This document shows positions 17,301 through 26,381 of a DNA stretch of 64,000 nucleotides, one piece after another (position 1 is the first letter of the stretch; each line of letters begins with the position of its first letter). The DNA is from Pyrobaculum sp. WP30 (lineage in GTDB: Archaea > Thermoproteota > Thermoprotei > Thermoproteales > Thermoproteaceae). The stretch is from the NCBI GenBank assembly GCA_001189275.1, contig CP012158.1, positions 1,417,704 to 1,481,703 on the forward strand, written 5' to 3'. The position numbers and the translations under genes were made by a program. Below the pieces are notes generated by a model. It was not told the DNA's origin. It saw nothing but the letters and a program-made list of their open reading frames with translations, and ran no database searches.

Positions 17301-17373
17301 TTTTATTATTTTTGACTATTAGCGAAAACACCTATAATCCCGACGTATGCAAGTTCGTGATGAGTAACACAGT

Positions 17374-18154
17374 CTAGGGTCCGATGCCCGCAGTGGCCAG
17401 GGCTGACCATAAGCAACTGAAGGCAGAGGTGAGACCCCATACATAACAACCTCTAAGAGACACGTCACCACCTGAGCAGTCTGCGGAATCCACCGGGCTC
17501 TTACCGGCGTTGTTTCTCACGTTTGGACCCCGCCGTTTAACAGCCAAGCCGCAGCCCCCCACAGCCACGTAGTGAAGGGGATGTTGCCACCTGCGTCTTT
17601 TGCGCCTGGATCAGCGCTGTGCCTCATGAGTATTGACACCGCCACACATATCCCCCGCCATGTTGCATGTGGACTTCTATCATGCCGCCTGGCTACAGCG
17701 GCGTAGAGAGACGCTCATCGGTTGTTATCGCCAGTTTTTTGGGCCAGCGCCGTATCCTATGAGCAACTCGGCAAGCTCGGTTCTGCCTAACTGCGCAACT
17801 ATGTGAAGCGGCTTCTTTCCCTCTTGCTCTCTAACGTCTAGATCCGCGCCCCTCTTAAGCAGAACCCCCACCACCCCGCATGTCCTTCCCCCACGGCTTA
17901 GCGGAGAGGCGTCTTGCAATAAACGTCGCGCATCCAGGTTCCACGCCGGCAGAGAGAAGAAGCCCCACAGCCCGCCACCACCAGCCTCAACCACCACGTG
18001 AAGCTACGCGTCGCACCCCCTCCCCGCACGTTGACATCTACGTCGCTGGAGACTAGCCTGTACAACTCGCCCAGGTCGCAACGCCTTGTCGTCTTAAACG
18101 AGTCCACGACGAATAGTTGGACTCCCAAGTAAGAGTTCTGTACGATACATGGAA
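17374..18154 (-). pseudogene. Ankyrin-repeat protein, degraded by several frameshifts
   Basis: At least three minus-strand frames must be joined. They give, in order, GELYRLVSSDVDVNV, then DVYCKTPL, then VVGVLLKRGADLDVREQEGK and KPLHIVAQLGRTELAELLIGYGA. After a stop comes ASLYAAVARRHD and ILMRHSADPGAKDAGGNIP, then VKRRGPNVRNNAGKSPVD. These are ankyrin repeats, recognisable from the L-L-x-x-G-A-D and G-x-T/K-P-L-H motifs. The breaks include shifts near 17930 and 17560 and an in-frame TGA near 17718. The intact gene would encode five or more repeats for protein binding. The N-terminus may start at the ATG near 18154. Confidence 0.75.
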
Positions 18155-18234
18155 ACTAGTGTTCCAGCTTATGCTGGGAACGCGAATCAGAGAGAGCTTT
18201 TCCCCAGTTATCTGGATGACGTTGTAAGAAAGAG

Positions 18235-18322
18235 TGGCGCCGGGGGTGGGATTTGAACCCACGCCCCCTTGACGGGGACGGGATCTCCAGTCCCGCGCCT
18301 TGGGCCGCTCGGCCACCCCGGC
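18235..18322 (-). tRNA. tRNA-Ser (GGA)
   Basis: The acceptor is GCCGGGG/CCCCGGC, the discriminator is G, and CCA is encoded at 18237-18235. The anticodon stem CGGGA/TCCCG encloses CTGGAGA, giving GGA, with no intron. The variable arm TCCCCGTCAAGGGGGC and T loop TTCAAAT are typical of serine tRNAs. It has the same orientation as tRNA-Ser(GCT) about 1.4 kb away. The two share a 31-bp identical 3' end (16753-16783 and 18238-18268) that brackets two pseudogenes. Confidence 0.96.
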
Positions 18323-18352
18323 CGTGTCTCCGTGTCTGTTTGTATTTAAGCT

Positions 18353-19120
18353 TTATCCCCCGATATAGACCTCGCGTACCTTGGGGTCGTTTGCCACTTG
18401 GTCCGGCAGGCCCTGCGCTATTACTTTTCCGCTTGCCATTGCGTAGACGTAGTCTACGTATCTGAAAGCTATGTCGATTCTATGCTCGATTACGAGGAAT
18501 GTAATCCCTTGCTGGTTTATGTCTTTAACTATTTTGAAGACTTCGTGTGCTTGGTCTACGGGAACCCCTGCGATGGGTTCGTCTAAAATTACGAGGTCTG
18601 CACCCGCCATCAAGGCCCGTGCCAGCTCTAGTAACTTCATTTCTCCTGCAGAAAGGAGGTAGGCAGGAGTGTCCCACTTGCCGTCGAGCCTAACGGCTTT
18701 GAGGATCTTAAAGGCTTTTTTGACTAATTCCTCTTCTTCTTTAACCCAGTTCTTCACAATGGCTGAAAAGACGCTCTCTCCGCGTTGGCCTCTAGCCACG
18801 GCCAAGAGATTTTCTAACACTGTAAGCCTCTGGAAGACCTGCGGTATTTGGAAAGTCCGTACTATCCCAGTTTCAAAGATCTTGTGGGGAGGCCACCCCG
18901 TGATGTTTATCGCCTTGCCGTCTGCCCTTGTATAAATCACCTCGCCTACCTCTGGCTTGTAGACGCCCGTGATTACGTTAACTAAAGTAGTTTTGCCGGA
19001 GCCGTTAGGCCCTATGATCAAGGTGATCTTCCCCCTTTCTACCTCAACATTCACCCCGTCTAGTGCACGAAATGCGCCGAACTGTTTCACGATGTCTTTA
19101 GTGGTTAAAATAGAGGCCAT
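18353..19120 (-). CDS. livG: Branched-chain amino-acid-type ABC transporter ATPase LivG
   Basis: The 255-residue ATPase has Walker A GPNGSGKTT (37-45), signature LSAGEMKLLELARAL, Walker B LVILDEP and the switch His in FLVIEHR. FGAFRALDGVNVEVERG and the long insert between Walker A and the signature are typical of LivG rather than LivF. It would power uptake of branched-chain amino acids or related solutes through LivHM. It lies 29 bases after the binding-protein gene on the same strand. No LivF gene is present in the window, so either LivG works as a homodimer or LivF is elsewhere. Confidence 0.9.
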   Translation of the reverse strand: MASILTTKDIVKQFGAFRALDGVNVEVERGKITLIIGPNGSGKTTLVNVITGVYKPEVGEVIYTRADGKAINITGWPPHKIFETGIVRTFQIPQVFQRLTVLENLLAVARGQRGESVFSAIVKNWVKEEEELVKKAFKILKAVRLDGKWDTPAYLLSAGEMKLLELARALMAGADLVILDEPIAGVPVDQAHEVFKIVKDINQQGITFLVIEHRIDIAFRYVDYVYAMASGKVIAQGLPDQVANDPKVREVYIGG

Positions 19121-19149
19121 TTGTGAAAAAACGCGTAGATTAAAAAGCG

Positions 19150-20463
19150 TTACTGGAAAAGAGGCTTGCCTTGGTCAAATACCACAATCTTTCTATCTGC
19201 GCCGTAGTAGTAGGCGGCGTCTACGTATTTGGGAGTTCCGCCCTCAAGCACCACGCCCCATATGACGTAGTTGGGGTACGCGCGGTCGCCGGCTGCGTCT
19301 AAGTAGACCTTCCCCGTTACGCCTTGGTATTTGCCTTCCTTACCCCACTGTTCGAGGGTCTCTCTAACTTTTACTGGGTCGTCTGTGCCGATGGAACAGA
19401 CGATCTGCATGAGCATCATGGCGGCGTCGTAGCCGTATGGGTCATAAGCAACTGGATCCTTGCCGTATTTGGCCTTGTACTCCTGTTTAAACTGCTGGTA
19501 CTTGGGGTCGTTGGGGTCCGGCGCTGCGATGGTGCCAAGCATCTTGCTGGCGGCCATCTCCTTACCCACCTGCTTTATCATGGCGTCGCTATATGCTATG
19601 CCGTCGGTTCCTATCCACCTTATTTTACTAAGAACGGGGTCTTGGGCGGCGGCTTGCACCGCGGCTATGCCGTCGTCTTCAAAGGTGACGAAGATCATGG
19701 CTGCGTCTGGACCGGGTTGGCCAAGAGCGGCAGATAGCTTCCTAATTACCTCGGGTACAGCTGTTGGGAAGGCCTTGGGGTCTGGGTCGTAGCCGGCTGA
19801 GGCGACGATTTGTATGCCGAGTTTCTTAGTCTCGTTTGCTATGGCGTTACTAAGCCCAAGGCCCCAAGCGTCGTTTCTATATATTATTACGGCCCTCTTT
19901 ACGCCGAGGTACTTAAGTAGGTCTGCAATGGCCATGGCTTGGGCGAAGTCTGTAGGTACTATTCTATACACCCAGTCGCCTGGTATCGCCAACAGCGGCG
20001 ACGTAGAAGACGGAGAGAAGATCAAGATCTTGTTCTGATCGGCAAACGACTTCACCGAATTGACTTCTCCGCTGGCCATTGGCCCCACGATGAGCCTAGC
20101 CCCCTTGGCATACAGCGTCTGTACCTTCTGCAGTGCCTGTTGCGGGTTTGTCCCTGTGTCTTCGACCAGTAGTTTGAATTCGTAGTTAGGACACATCTTG
20201 TTGGCGTCTTCAACAGCCAGCTCCACAGCATTTTTAACACCAATACCGTAAGACTGAAGACCGCCGGTCAAAGGCAAAGCCGCGCCGATGTAAACCGTCT
20301 TTTTCTGCGTCGTGGTAGGCGTAGTCGTCTGTGTAGGAGTTGTGGTCTGTGGAGGTGGGGTGGTTGTTGGGGGTTGTTGTCCTCCCATTGTGAGGAGTGC
20401 CGCTATTGCTGCTAGTACTACTACGACGGCCGCAATTCCTATATATAGGGTTTTTGAAGCCAT
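19150..20463 (-). CDS. livK: ABC transporter solute-binding protein (LivK-like, type 1 periplasmic-binding fold)
   Basis: The 437-residue protein starts with a hydrophobic segment (IGIAAVVVVLAAIAALLTMGG) and then a Thr/Pro/Gln-rich linker of about 25 residues. This is the usual crenarchaeal arrangement for a membrane-tethered binding protein outside the cell. The domain begins TVYIGAALPLTGGLQSYG and continues with VEDTGTNPQQAL and LIVGPMASGEV, the Leu/Ile/Val-binding-protein signature. Divergent transcription from the permease genes through a shared 107-bp region suggests joint control. The ligand may be an amino acid, amide or urea-like compound. Confidence 0.88.
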   Translation of the reverse strand: MASKTLYIGIAAVVVVLAAIAALLTMGGQQPPTTTPPPQTTTPTQTTTPTTTQKKTVYIGAALPLTGGLQSYGIGVKNAVELAVEDANKMCPNYEFKLLVEDTGTNPQQALQKVQTLYAKGARLIVGPMASGEVNSVKSFADQNKILIFSPSSTSPLLAIPGDWVYRIVPTDFAQAMAIADLLKYLGVKRAVIIYRNDAWGLGLSNAIANETKKLGIQIVASAGYDPDPKAFPTAVPEVIRKLSAALGQPGPDAAMIFVTFEDDGIAAVQAAAQDPVLSKIRWIGTDGIAYSDAMIKQVGKEMAASKMLGTIAAPDPNDPKYQQFKQEYKAKYGKDPVAYDPYGYDAAMMLMQIVCSIGTDDPVKVRETLEQWGKEGKYQGVTGKVYLDAAGDRAYPNYVIWGVVLEGGTPKYVDAAYYYGADRKIVVFDQGKPLFQ

Positions 20464-20570
20464 GGAATTGTGATTCCTACGATATAAATATTTTGAGTAT
20501 GTATATAACCATCTATCTTCTATATAGTTCGGTCTTAGTAAGGTTTATTTATGGCGCCTTTTTCAAGTCT
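20464..20570. promoter_or_regulatory. Divergent promoter region for the liv transporter genes
   Basis: This 107-bp AT-rich gap separates two opposite starts. For the binding-protein gene (minus), an AAATATTTATATCG box lies about 15-28 bases upstream of its ATG. For the permease gene (plus), GGTTTATTTATGG lies about 20-28 bases before ATG 20571. Both distances suit transcripts that begin at or near the start codon. No clear palindromic operator was seen. Confidence 0.55.
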
Positions 20571-21530
20571 ATGGAACTTGTCGTAGGGGTAGATTATCCA
20601 ACGCTTGCTAGGGCAATTATATTTTCTAATATCTATGTTTTGCTTAGTCTCGGCTTAAATCTGACATATATAACGACTAAGATACCGTCGTTTGCGCATG
20701 GCGACTTGGCCACTGTGGGGGCCTATGTGAGTTATCTCACCATTATCTTCCTTCTCCAGCCTTTGGGATTGCCCGCCAGTGTGTATCTCACGTTTCCTTT
20801 TGTGGCTCTGGTGACGGGTGCTGTGGCCGTCTTGACGTATATTGCGGTGTTTAGGCCAATGATCAGAAGAGGGGCTGGTATAACGCCTCTTATGATCGCG
20901 TCGTTTGGGTTACACTTCGTGATGTTTGCCGCCGTTGCCATCGTCGCCGATTATGTCCAGAACACCTACGGGGTATTGAGCAGAAATGTATTGCTGGCTA
21001 AATGGGAGTACATATGGCCTGGTACGGATCCCCTCACATCGGCTTTAATAAACACATCAATCATGGTCGTCGTTATTACGGCTCTTCTCTATTTGCTACT
21101 GTATAAGACTCGGTATGGCGTAATCATGAGGGCAAGCATCGATAACTTGTACCTTGCGAAGGCCGCCGGGATAAACGTGGAGAGAGTCTTCGCAATTGCT
21201 TGGCTCTTGATAGGCGCCGTGACTGGGATCGCAGGTGTTTACATGGCCATGTTCTTCCCAATGACGGAGGAGTTAGGCTGGCTTAGACTTGCCGTTGTGT
21301 TTGTGGCGTCGGTGGTGGGCGGCCTTTCTAACATATACGGAGCCGTTCTCGGCGGCTACGTGGTTGGGCTTAGCCTAGTCCTCGGCGCCGCTTATATCCT
21401 CACGCCGCTGGGCGTGCCGACCGAGTTCCAGCTTGTGATACCGTTTGCCTTCGTCATCGTGATATTGTTGTTCGCCCCCCAGGGTCTTGCCGGCATAATA
21501 TCAAGCCTAGTTCAGATGGTGAGAAGATGA
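20571..21530 (+). CDS. livH: Branched-chain amino-acid-type ABC permease LivH
   Basis: The frame is open from 20397, but the ATG at 20571 (MELVVGVDYPTLARAII) lies about 25 bases after a TATA-like box and matches the family start, giving 319 residues. About eight membrane helices are evident. IPSFAHGDLATVGAYVSY is the LivH signature near the N-terminus. The ATPase-contact loop is MRASIDNLYLAKAAGINVERVF, with the EAA-like Ala-Gly-Ile pattern. The C-terminus LFAPQGLAG is conserved. It overlaps livM by 4 bases. Confidence 0.9.
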   Translation: MELVVGVDYPTLARAIIFSNIYVLLSLGLNLTYITTKIPSFAHGDLATVGAYVSYLTIIFLLQPLGLPASVYLTFPFVALVTGAVAVLTYIAVFRPMIRRGAGITPLMIASFGLHFVMFAAVAIVADYVQNTYGVLSRNVLLAKWEYIWPGTDPLTSALINTSIMVVVITALLYLLLYKTRYGVIMRASIDNLYLAKAAGINVERVFAIAWLLIGAVTGIAGVYMAMFFPMTEELGWLRLAVVFVASVVGGLSNIYGAVLGGYVVGLSLVLGAAYILTPLGVPTEFQLVIPFAFVIVILLFAPQGLAGIISSLVQMVRR

Positions 21531-22597
21531 TTTTACAGATAGACCCCGGCCTCCTTCTGGTATTGATTAGAGAAACCGCTGTCCTCTTTGCCATATATGG
21601 CATCTATGTATTAAGCCTAAACCTTGAGGTGGGGTATTTGGGCCTCCCCCAGTTTGGCAAAGTCATGTTTTTGGCGTTGGGAGGCCTCGCCGTGGGGGGC
21701 ATCACTACGAAAATCGCGTTGATGACATACGCAGGAATAAACCCTCTTGCTAACGTAGACTTGTACTGCTCGGCTCAGCAGTATCAAGCCATTGCCGCCG
21801 TGAATAAAATCTTCGCGGCGTCTCCGCTCGACGGGTTGGCGTTCTTTCTCCTGTCGCTTGTCCTCGCCGCAGTGCTTGCGGGCGTTTTTGGAATCCTTAT
21901 GTCAGGCCCGGCGTTGCGCCTGCGCGAGGATTACCTAGGCATCCTCTTGTTAGTCAGTGCGGAGACCGTTAGAGTCGTCACGACATATACGCCGGCCGTG
22001 GCCTGCGGCGTCTTTGGCGCCGTCGTCCCCGACCCCTTTGTCTGGATGGGTGACTTCAGGCCCTGGGGTTATTTGACAATCACTTTACTGTTTTTGGTGT
22101 TAGCGTTCATGGTTATGGAAAGATTGGCCAATTCTCCGTTTGGGCGTGCTCTTAGGGCTATCCGCGACGCTGAGACCGCCGCCAGGGTGTTTGGGAAAGA
22201 TATTGTAAAGTTTAGAATAAGAGTGTTGGCTACGGCGTCTGCGCTTGCGGGCGTTGCAGGTGCGTTGCTCGTGTTTTATAACAACTTCGTCAACATGGGC
22301 CAGTTTATACCCCTCGTCACCTTTGTTGGGTGGGCTATGCTGATAATAGGGGGTATGGGGAACAACGTGGGCGCCTTGGCTGGCGTGGCAATATACTATG
22401 CCCTGGATAGGGTGTTGAGTATATACAAGGAGAGCATTAGACAGGTGGTTAACGTGGATCCGATCTTCTTCCAGTACATTATCTTTGGAGTGGTGATAAT
22501 ACTTGTGCTTATGTTTAGGCCGCAGGGCGTGTTCGGCGAGAAGCCATCCAAGACCTTGAGCCGCCGTATATTAGAGAGGCTCCGCGGGGAGGCATAA
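21527..22597 (+). CDS. livM: Branched-chain amino-acid-type ABC permease LivM
   Basis: The 356-residue multi-spanning protein pairs with LivH. Family marks are [20 protein letters not shown] in the first third, [18 protein letters not shown] mid-protein, the coupling loop [20 protein letters not shown], and [12 protein letters not shown] at the end. An insert around [18 protein letters not shown] between the early helices is longer than in typical LivM. It contains a Cys and may form an outside loop. The ATG overlaps the end of livH, so the two are one transcript. Confidence 0.9.
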   Translation: MILQIDPGLLLVLIRETAVLFAIYGIYVLSLNLEVGYLGLPQFGKVMFLALGGLAVGGITTKIALMTYAGINPLANVDLYCSAQQYQAIAAVNKIFAASPLDGLAFFLLSLVLAAVLAGVFGILMSGPALRLREDYLGILLLVSAETVRVVTTYTPAVACGVFGAVVPDPFVWMGDFRPWGYLTITLLFLVLAFMVMERLANSPFGRALRAIRDAETAARVFGKDIVKFRIRVLATASALAGVAGALLVFYNNFVNMGQFIPLVTFVGWAMLIIGGMGNNVGALAGVAIYYALDRVLSIYKESIRQVVNVDPIFFQYIIFGVVIILVLMFRPQGVFGEKPSKTLSRRILERLRGEA

Positions 22598-22628
22598 ATA
22601 TTTATATAGCCGGTTCTTTTTCTGGGCC

Positions 22629-23090
22629 ATGGCAGTCACGATAGACCCGAAGACGTTCTACGCCAACCCGCCGCCGGGGAAGCCGTTCTACGTGAGATTT
22701 GAAGTACCCGCCGATGTTGCTGAGAAGGCTTTGGAGATTCTGTCTGTTGCGAAACAAACTGGGAAGATCAAGAAAGGCACCAACGAGGCCACCAAGGCCG
22801 TGGAGAGAGGAATTGCGAAGCTTGTGTTGATAGCCGAAGACGTGGACCCGCCTGAGGTGGTTGCCCACCTGCCGCTTCTGTGCGAAGAGAAAAAGGTCCC
22901 CTACGTCTATGTGCCGTCTAAGGAGAAGCTGGGCAAAGCTGCCGGTATCAACGTGTCCGCGGCGGCGGCCGTGGTCATCGAGCCCGGCCAAGCCGCGGGA
23001 GAAGTGGAGGCGCTGGTTTCTAAAATCAACGAGATAAGGGCGAAACACGGGTTAAACGCCATATCGCTGCCAGCCGCCGGCAGGAGGTAA
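22629..23090 (+). CDS. rpl7ae: Ribosomal protein L7Ae (eL8), also an RNP core protein
   Basis: The 153-residue protein has the L7Ae core: [20 protein letters not shown], then [18 protein letters not shown]. These contain the residues that bind kink-turns. In archaea it is shared by the large ribosomal subunit, C/D and H/ACA guide RNPs and RNase P. A C-terminal extension after AAAVVI is longer than average. A TATTTATATAG box at 22597-22607 lies about 25 bases before the ATG. It works with Gar1, encoded at 31363-31611, in H/ACA particles. Confidence 0.96.
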   Translation: MAVTIDPKTFYANPPPGKPFYVRFEVPADVAEKALEILSVAKQTGKIKKGTNEATKAVERGIAKLVLIAEDVDPPEVVAHLPLLCEEKKVPYVYVPSKEKLGKAAGINVSAAAAVVIEPGQAAGEVEALVSKINEIRAKHGLNAISLPAAGRR

Positions 23091-23168
23091 ATCTCTTTTG
23101 TTATACTTCCTGGGTTTAGTGTCTTTTGAGTCAGAAAACTTTAAATACAGACGGATCACGCCTCACCC

Positions 23169-23402
23169 ATGTCTGAGGAGGTAAAATTTTCGCCGTATGA
23201 AGACGCGGTAGCTGGCCTTGTCGTTCAGATACTGGGCAGGACCGGCATCGCTGGTGAGGTGACGCAGGTGAAGATACGTGTGCTGGAAGGCCGCGACAAA
23301 GGTCGCGTCCTCACTAGAAACGTGAAGGGGCCTGTGAGGCTGGGCGACATAGTAATGCTGAGAGAGACGGAGAGAGAAGCCAGGCGGATTACGGCGAGAT
23401 GA
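23169..23402 (+). CDS. rps28e: Ribosomal protein S28e (eS28)
   Basis: The 77-residue small-subunit protein shows the OB-fold signature [20 protein letters not shown] and the conserved tail [22 protein letters not shown] box about 28 bases before the ATG fits a leaderless start. Its end overlaps the L24e start by 4 bases, the usual archaeal L7Ae-S28e-L24e order. Confidence 0.96.
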   Translation: MSEEVKFSPYEDAVAGLVVQILGRTGIAGEVTQVKIRVLEGRDKGRVLTRNVKGPVRLGDIVMLRETEREARRITAR

Positions 23403-23581
23403 AAATCCACAAGTGCTCGTTCTGCGGGGCCGACATACCGCCTGGCTACGGTATAATGTATGTAAAGGCAGACGGCGCAATCCAGAGGTTCTGTAGCCGG
23501 AAGTGTTTCGTAAGTGCTACGAAATATAGGAGAAACCCGAGAAAATTAGCCTGGGTCAAGAAACGTGCAGTGAAAAAATAA
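23399..23581 (+). CDS. rpl24e: Ribosomal protein L24e (eL24)
   Basis: The 60-residue protein has a zinc finger with CSFCG near residue 6 and C-x3-C at FCSRKCF, the defining pattern of eL24. The Lys/Arg-rich tail [16 protein letters not shown] contacts rRNA. Pyrimidine-rich sequence right after the stop (23580-23605) may help terminate transcription of this ribosomal operon. Confidence 0.96.
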   Translation: MKIHKCSFCGADIPPGYGIMYVKADGAIQRFCSRKCFVSATKYRRNPRKLAWVKKRAVKK

Positions 23582-23657
23582 TTTCCCTCTCTTCTTCTCT
23601 ATATCACTAAGCGCGCGTTGTCTTTCTAAGTATTTATAATCGGTTTTTTGGGGGTAC

Positions 23658-25550
23658 GTGGATCCTCTAAGGTCTCCGCGGGAGGAATTTGAGAAGATAG
23701 TGGCTGAGGTTGCTGGGGCGCTTTCTCTCGGAGAGACGCCGCCGGTGGAGAGGACTAAGCGGTATGGCTACTTCTCTGCTAGGTTTCACAAGTACAGGGT
23801 TGACCCAAGTAGGCTTAGGGAGGTTGTGGAGTCTATAAGGGGCAGGCCGGCCACGTATCTCGCCGGGCTCTCAGTGGACGGCCTTTATCTAAATGCTGAT
23901 CTAAACGTGAAGGCCGTTGCTGGTCTTGTGTTTGACGCTGTTGGTAAGATGGGGAGGCGGTACGGCTTCACTGAGGAGTGCAGGTTGGGGTCTTTACTCG
24001 TGGAGCACACCTCCGCGAATCCTGTGCATCCCCTGCACATAGGTCACGGGAGGAACGCCATCTTGGGGGATTCTCTTGTTAGGTTGTTGCGGTTCTGCGG
24101 CAACAAGGTGGAGGCCCACTTCTACGTGGATGACTGCGGGGTTCAGGTGATGTACGCCGCCATAGGATACAGTGCTGTGAAGAGAGAGGTGGATGAACGC
24201 GTCCAGAGGGCTAAGCCCGATTTAGTGGTGGGACACGTGTACTCCGCCGTGAACGCCGTCGCCGAGATAAACAGGCTGAAGAGGGAGCTGGCGGAGCAAC
24301 AGGACGATGAGAAGAGGCGTGAGTTGATCAGGGAGATGGACGAGTGGGTTGCTGTTTTGAAACGGGTGATGGACGCAGAGGGCGAGTTGGTGAACAAGTT
24401 GGTGGAGGTTCTGGGGCAGAGAGACGTCGCGGGCGAGGCGGTTGAGTTAAACAGGCGGTACGAGGCGGGGGATCCAGAGGCCAGGAGGATGGTGAGGGAG
24501 GTCGTGGACCTGGTGCTTAGGGGACAGAGGGATACTTTGGCGAGGCTTGGAATTGAGATAGAGAAATGGGATTACGAAAGCGAAGCCGCCGTGTGGTCGG
24601 GCGAGGCGGTGCGCATAGTTTCTGAGCTTAAGAGGAGGTGGCCTCAATACGTGGAGTCGAAGGGTGGGGCTGTGGTGTTCCGCGCGGATAAGTTCGTGGA
24701 GGACTTCAAGCTGTGGGATGTGTTAGATTTGCCTAAGTTCGTGCCACCTGTGACTTTGACCAGGTCCGACGGGACGACGCTTTATGTGACTAGAGACGTG
24801 GCATACGCGCTGTGGCAGGCGCGTCAGGGTTTCGACAAGGTTATACGCGTCATCTCCACAGAACAGACGCACGAGCAGGCCCACGTCCGCATCATCTTAT
24901 ACGCGTTGGGGTATGAAGACGCCGCGAAGAAGGTTGTGCACTACGCCTACGAGATGGTTAATCTGCCGGGGGCTAAGATGTCGGCTAGGAGAGGCCAGTA
25001 CATCTCTCTAGACGAAATACTTGACGAAGCCGCCGAGCGCTCCGCTTCTCTGGTGAAGGAGAAGAACCCAGAGGTTGCAGGCGTTATCGCAGAAAGAGTC
25101 GGCGTGGGGTCCGTGAGGTATGCCTTCCTCTCCGCCAGCCCTAGGAAGCCCATAGAGTTTAAGTGGGAGGTCGTCTTAAATCTGAGGCAGAACTCGGGCT
25201 CGTTCCTGCAGTATACATACGTCAGGGCTTACTCCATTCTTGAAAAAGCCTCCGATGTTGGGAAGGCAACCGTGCCCGACGACATGCTTCCCGAGGAGCA
25301 GGAGCTTATCGTAAAAATCGCCGAGTGGCCCGGCGTGGTGCGGGAGGCGGTCGCCGCCCTGAGACCCGACTACGCGGCGGAGCACCTAGATGGTCTCGCC
25401 CTTGTCTTCAACAGCTACTACGAGAAGGCGCCTGTCCTCAAGGCTGAGGAGCCGGTGAGGAGCTTCCGGCTTGCGCTTGTAAACGCCGTCAAGACAGTGC
25501 TGGAAGCCGGCTTTTACATACTAGGCATACCAACCCTCACGAAGATGTGA
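23658..25550 (+). CDS. argS: Arginyl-tRNA synthetase
   Basis: The 630-residue class I enzyme charges tRNA-Arg. The HIGH motif is HPLHIGHGRN (about residue 125). The KMSKS-equivalent is KMSARRGQY, as in other ArgRS. The DALR anticodon-binding domain covers the C-terminal region with LQYTYVRAYSILEKA. The start is a GTG at 23658, about 25 bases after GTATTTATAATC. The stop overlaps the next gene by 4 bases. Confidence 0.97.
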   Translation: MDPLRSPREEFEKIVAEVAGALSLGETPPVERTKRYGYFSARFHKYRVDPSRLREVVESIRGRPATYLAGLSVDGLYLNADLNVKAVAGLVFDAVGKMGRRYGFTEECRLGSLLVEHTSANPVHPLHIGHGRNAILGDSLVRLLRFCGNKVEAHFYVDDCGVQVMYAAIGYSAVKREVDERVQRAKPDLVVGHVYSAVNAVAEINRLKRELAEQQDDEKRRELIREMDEWVAVLKRVMDAEGELVNKLVEVLGQRDVAGEAVELNRRYEAGDPEARRMVREVVDLVLRGQRDTLARLGIEIEKWDYESEAAVWSGEAVRIVSELKRRWPQYVESKGGAVVFRADKFVEDFKLWDVLDLPKFVPPVTLTRSDGTTLYVTRDVAYALWQARQGFDKVIRVISTEQTHEQAHVRIILYALGYEDAAKKVVHYAYEMVNLPGAKMSARRGQYISLDEILDEAAERSASLVKEKNPEVAGVIAERVGVGSVRYAFLSASPRKPIEFKWEVVLNLRQNSGSFLQYTYVRAYSILEKASDVGKATVPDDMLPEEQELIVKIAEWPGVVREAVAALRPDYAAEHLDGLALVFNSYYEKAPVLKAEEPVRSFRLALVNAVKTVLEAGFYILGIPTLTKM

Positions 25551-26101
25551 ACAAAGCGGAGCTGGGGAGGGTGGGGGAGTGCGTCGCTGAGACTTTCCTA
25601 AAGCAACGTGGCTTTTCCGTGTGGCGGCCCGACGAGTTCATCCGCCTCCTAGAACTCGCCGTTGTATACGGCGTGGCCAACGGCGAATGTAAGCAGGAGC
25701 CGAAGGAGCCGTTGACCTTTTCTGTCCCCACCGAGGCGGGCCACGTCCACGTCACCTACTGGAGGGGGCGATGCATCCCGCAAGAGGGGAGGGCGGCGAC
25801 CCCTATAGAACACAGCATTTACGTCCCCTGTCTGAAGAAGTGCGTCGAGGAGTCGCTTGGGGGGCAACTGCTCAACGCGTTGCGCCCCGTCGCTCTTGAG
25901 TTGCTGGCTCACAGGAAGGCGTTGAAGACGGTTGACTTATTCGCTTTTAAAGACGGTGTTGTTTACGCCGTAGAGGTGAAGACCAACAGCGGAAAACTGT
26001 CTGAGACGCAGTGGGAAAAAACCTTGGTTTTAAGGTTACTCAGACACCTGGCCGTGCGCGTGTATCTCCAGAACCCCCTCGTCGAGATAAGTCAGCTATG
26101 A
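25547..26101 (+). CDS. PD-(D/E)XK-like nuclease domain protein
   Basis: The 184-residue protein has a layout typical of this nuclease fold. The N-terminal helix ELGRVGECVAETFLKQRGFSV supplies a Glu. After an insert of about 90 residues, TVDLFAFKDGVVYAVEVKTNSGKL supplies the Asp and the E-x-K catalytic strand. This resembles archaeal Hjc-type resolvase relatives. The insert carries several Cys (GECKQE, CIPQ, CLKKC) that could bind metal. It starts on the argS stop and ends 62 bases inside the opposite-strand gene. Activity and DNA or RNA target are unknown. Confidence 0.7.
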   Translation: MNKAELGRVGECVAETFLKQRGFSVWRPDEFIRLLELAVVYGVANGECKQEPKEPLTFSVPTEAGHVHVTYWRGRCIPQEGRAATPIEHSIYVPCLKKCVEESLGGQLLNALRPVALELLAHRKALKTVDLFAFKDGVVYAVEVKTNSGKLSETQWEKTLVLRLLRHLAVRVYLQNPLVEISQL

Positions 26102-26381
26102 CCTGGGCTGTTTTCTCTAGGCATATAACCACGTCGCGCGCCAAGAAGTCCCGTGTGGCCGGCGACAGCATTTTGTATATATCCTCCTGCGCCAAGACGT
26201 AGGCCGAGGCGAGGAACTTAGCCAGCACGTATTCCCCACTTGCCTCCACTATCTCTTCCATCTTCCTCCAGCCCTCCAGCCAGTCGCTCGTCTGCAACAG
26301 CTCTAGGCACAGGCTAGACAGAGATTTGTAGTCCCCCCTTTCCAGAGCCTCCCTTATCTTATGCCTCGGTAACTCCCTCAT
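26040..26381 (-). CDS. Conserved-looking helical protein, unknown function
   Basis: The 113-residue frame opens [20 protein letters not shown] and is mostly helical ([20 protein letters not shown]). It starts within the last codons of the aIF1 gene, which suggests translational coupling. Its last 20 residues ([14 protein letters not shown] and before) are antisense to the nuclease gene end and may be poorly constrained. I do not recognise the family. Codon use of the first 90 residues looks normal, so it is probably real. Confidence 0.6.
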   Translation of the reverse strand: MRELPRHKIREALERGDYKSLSSLCLELLQTSDWLEGWRKMEEIVEASGEYVLAKFLASAYVLAQEDIYKMLSPATRDFLARDVVICLEKTAQVIADLSRRGGSGDTRARPGV

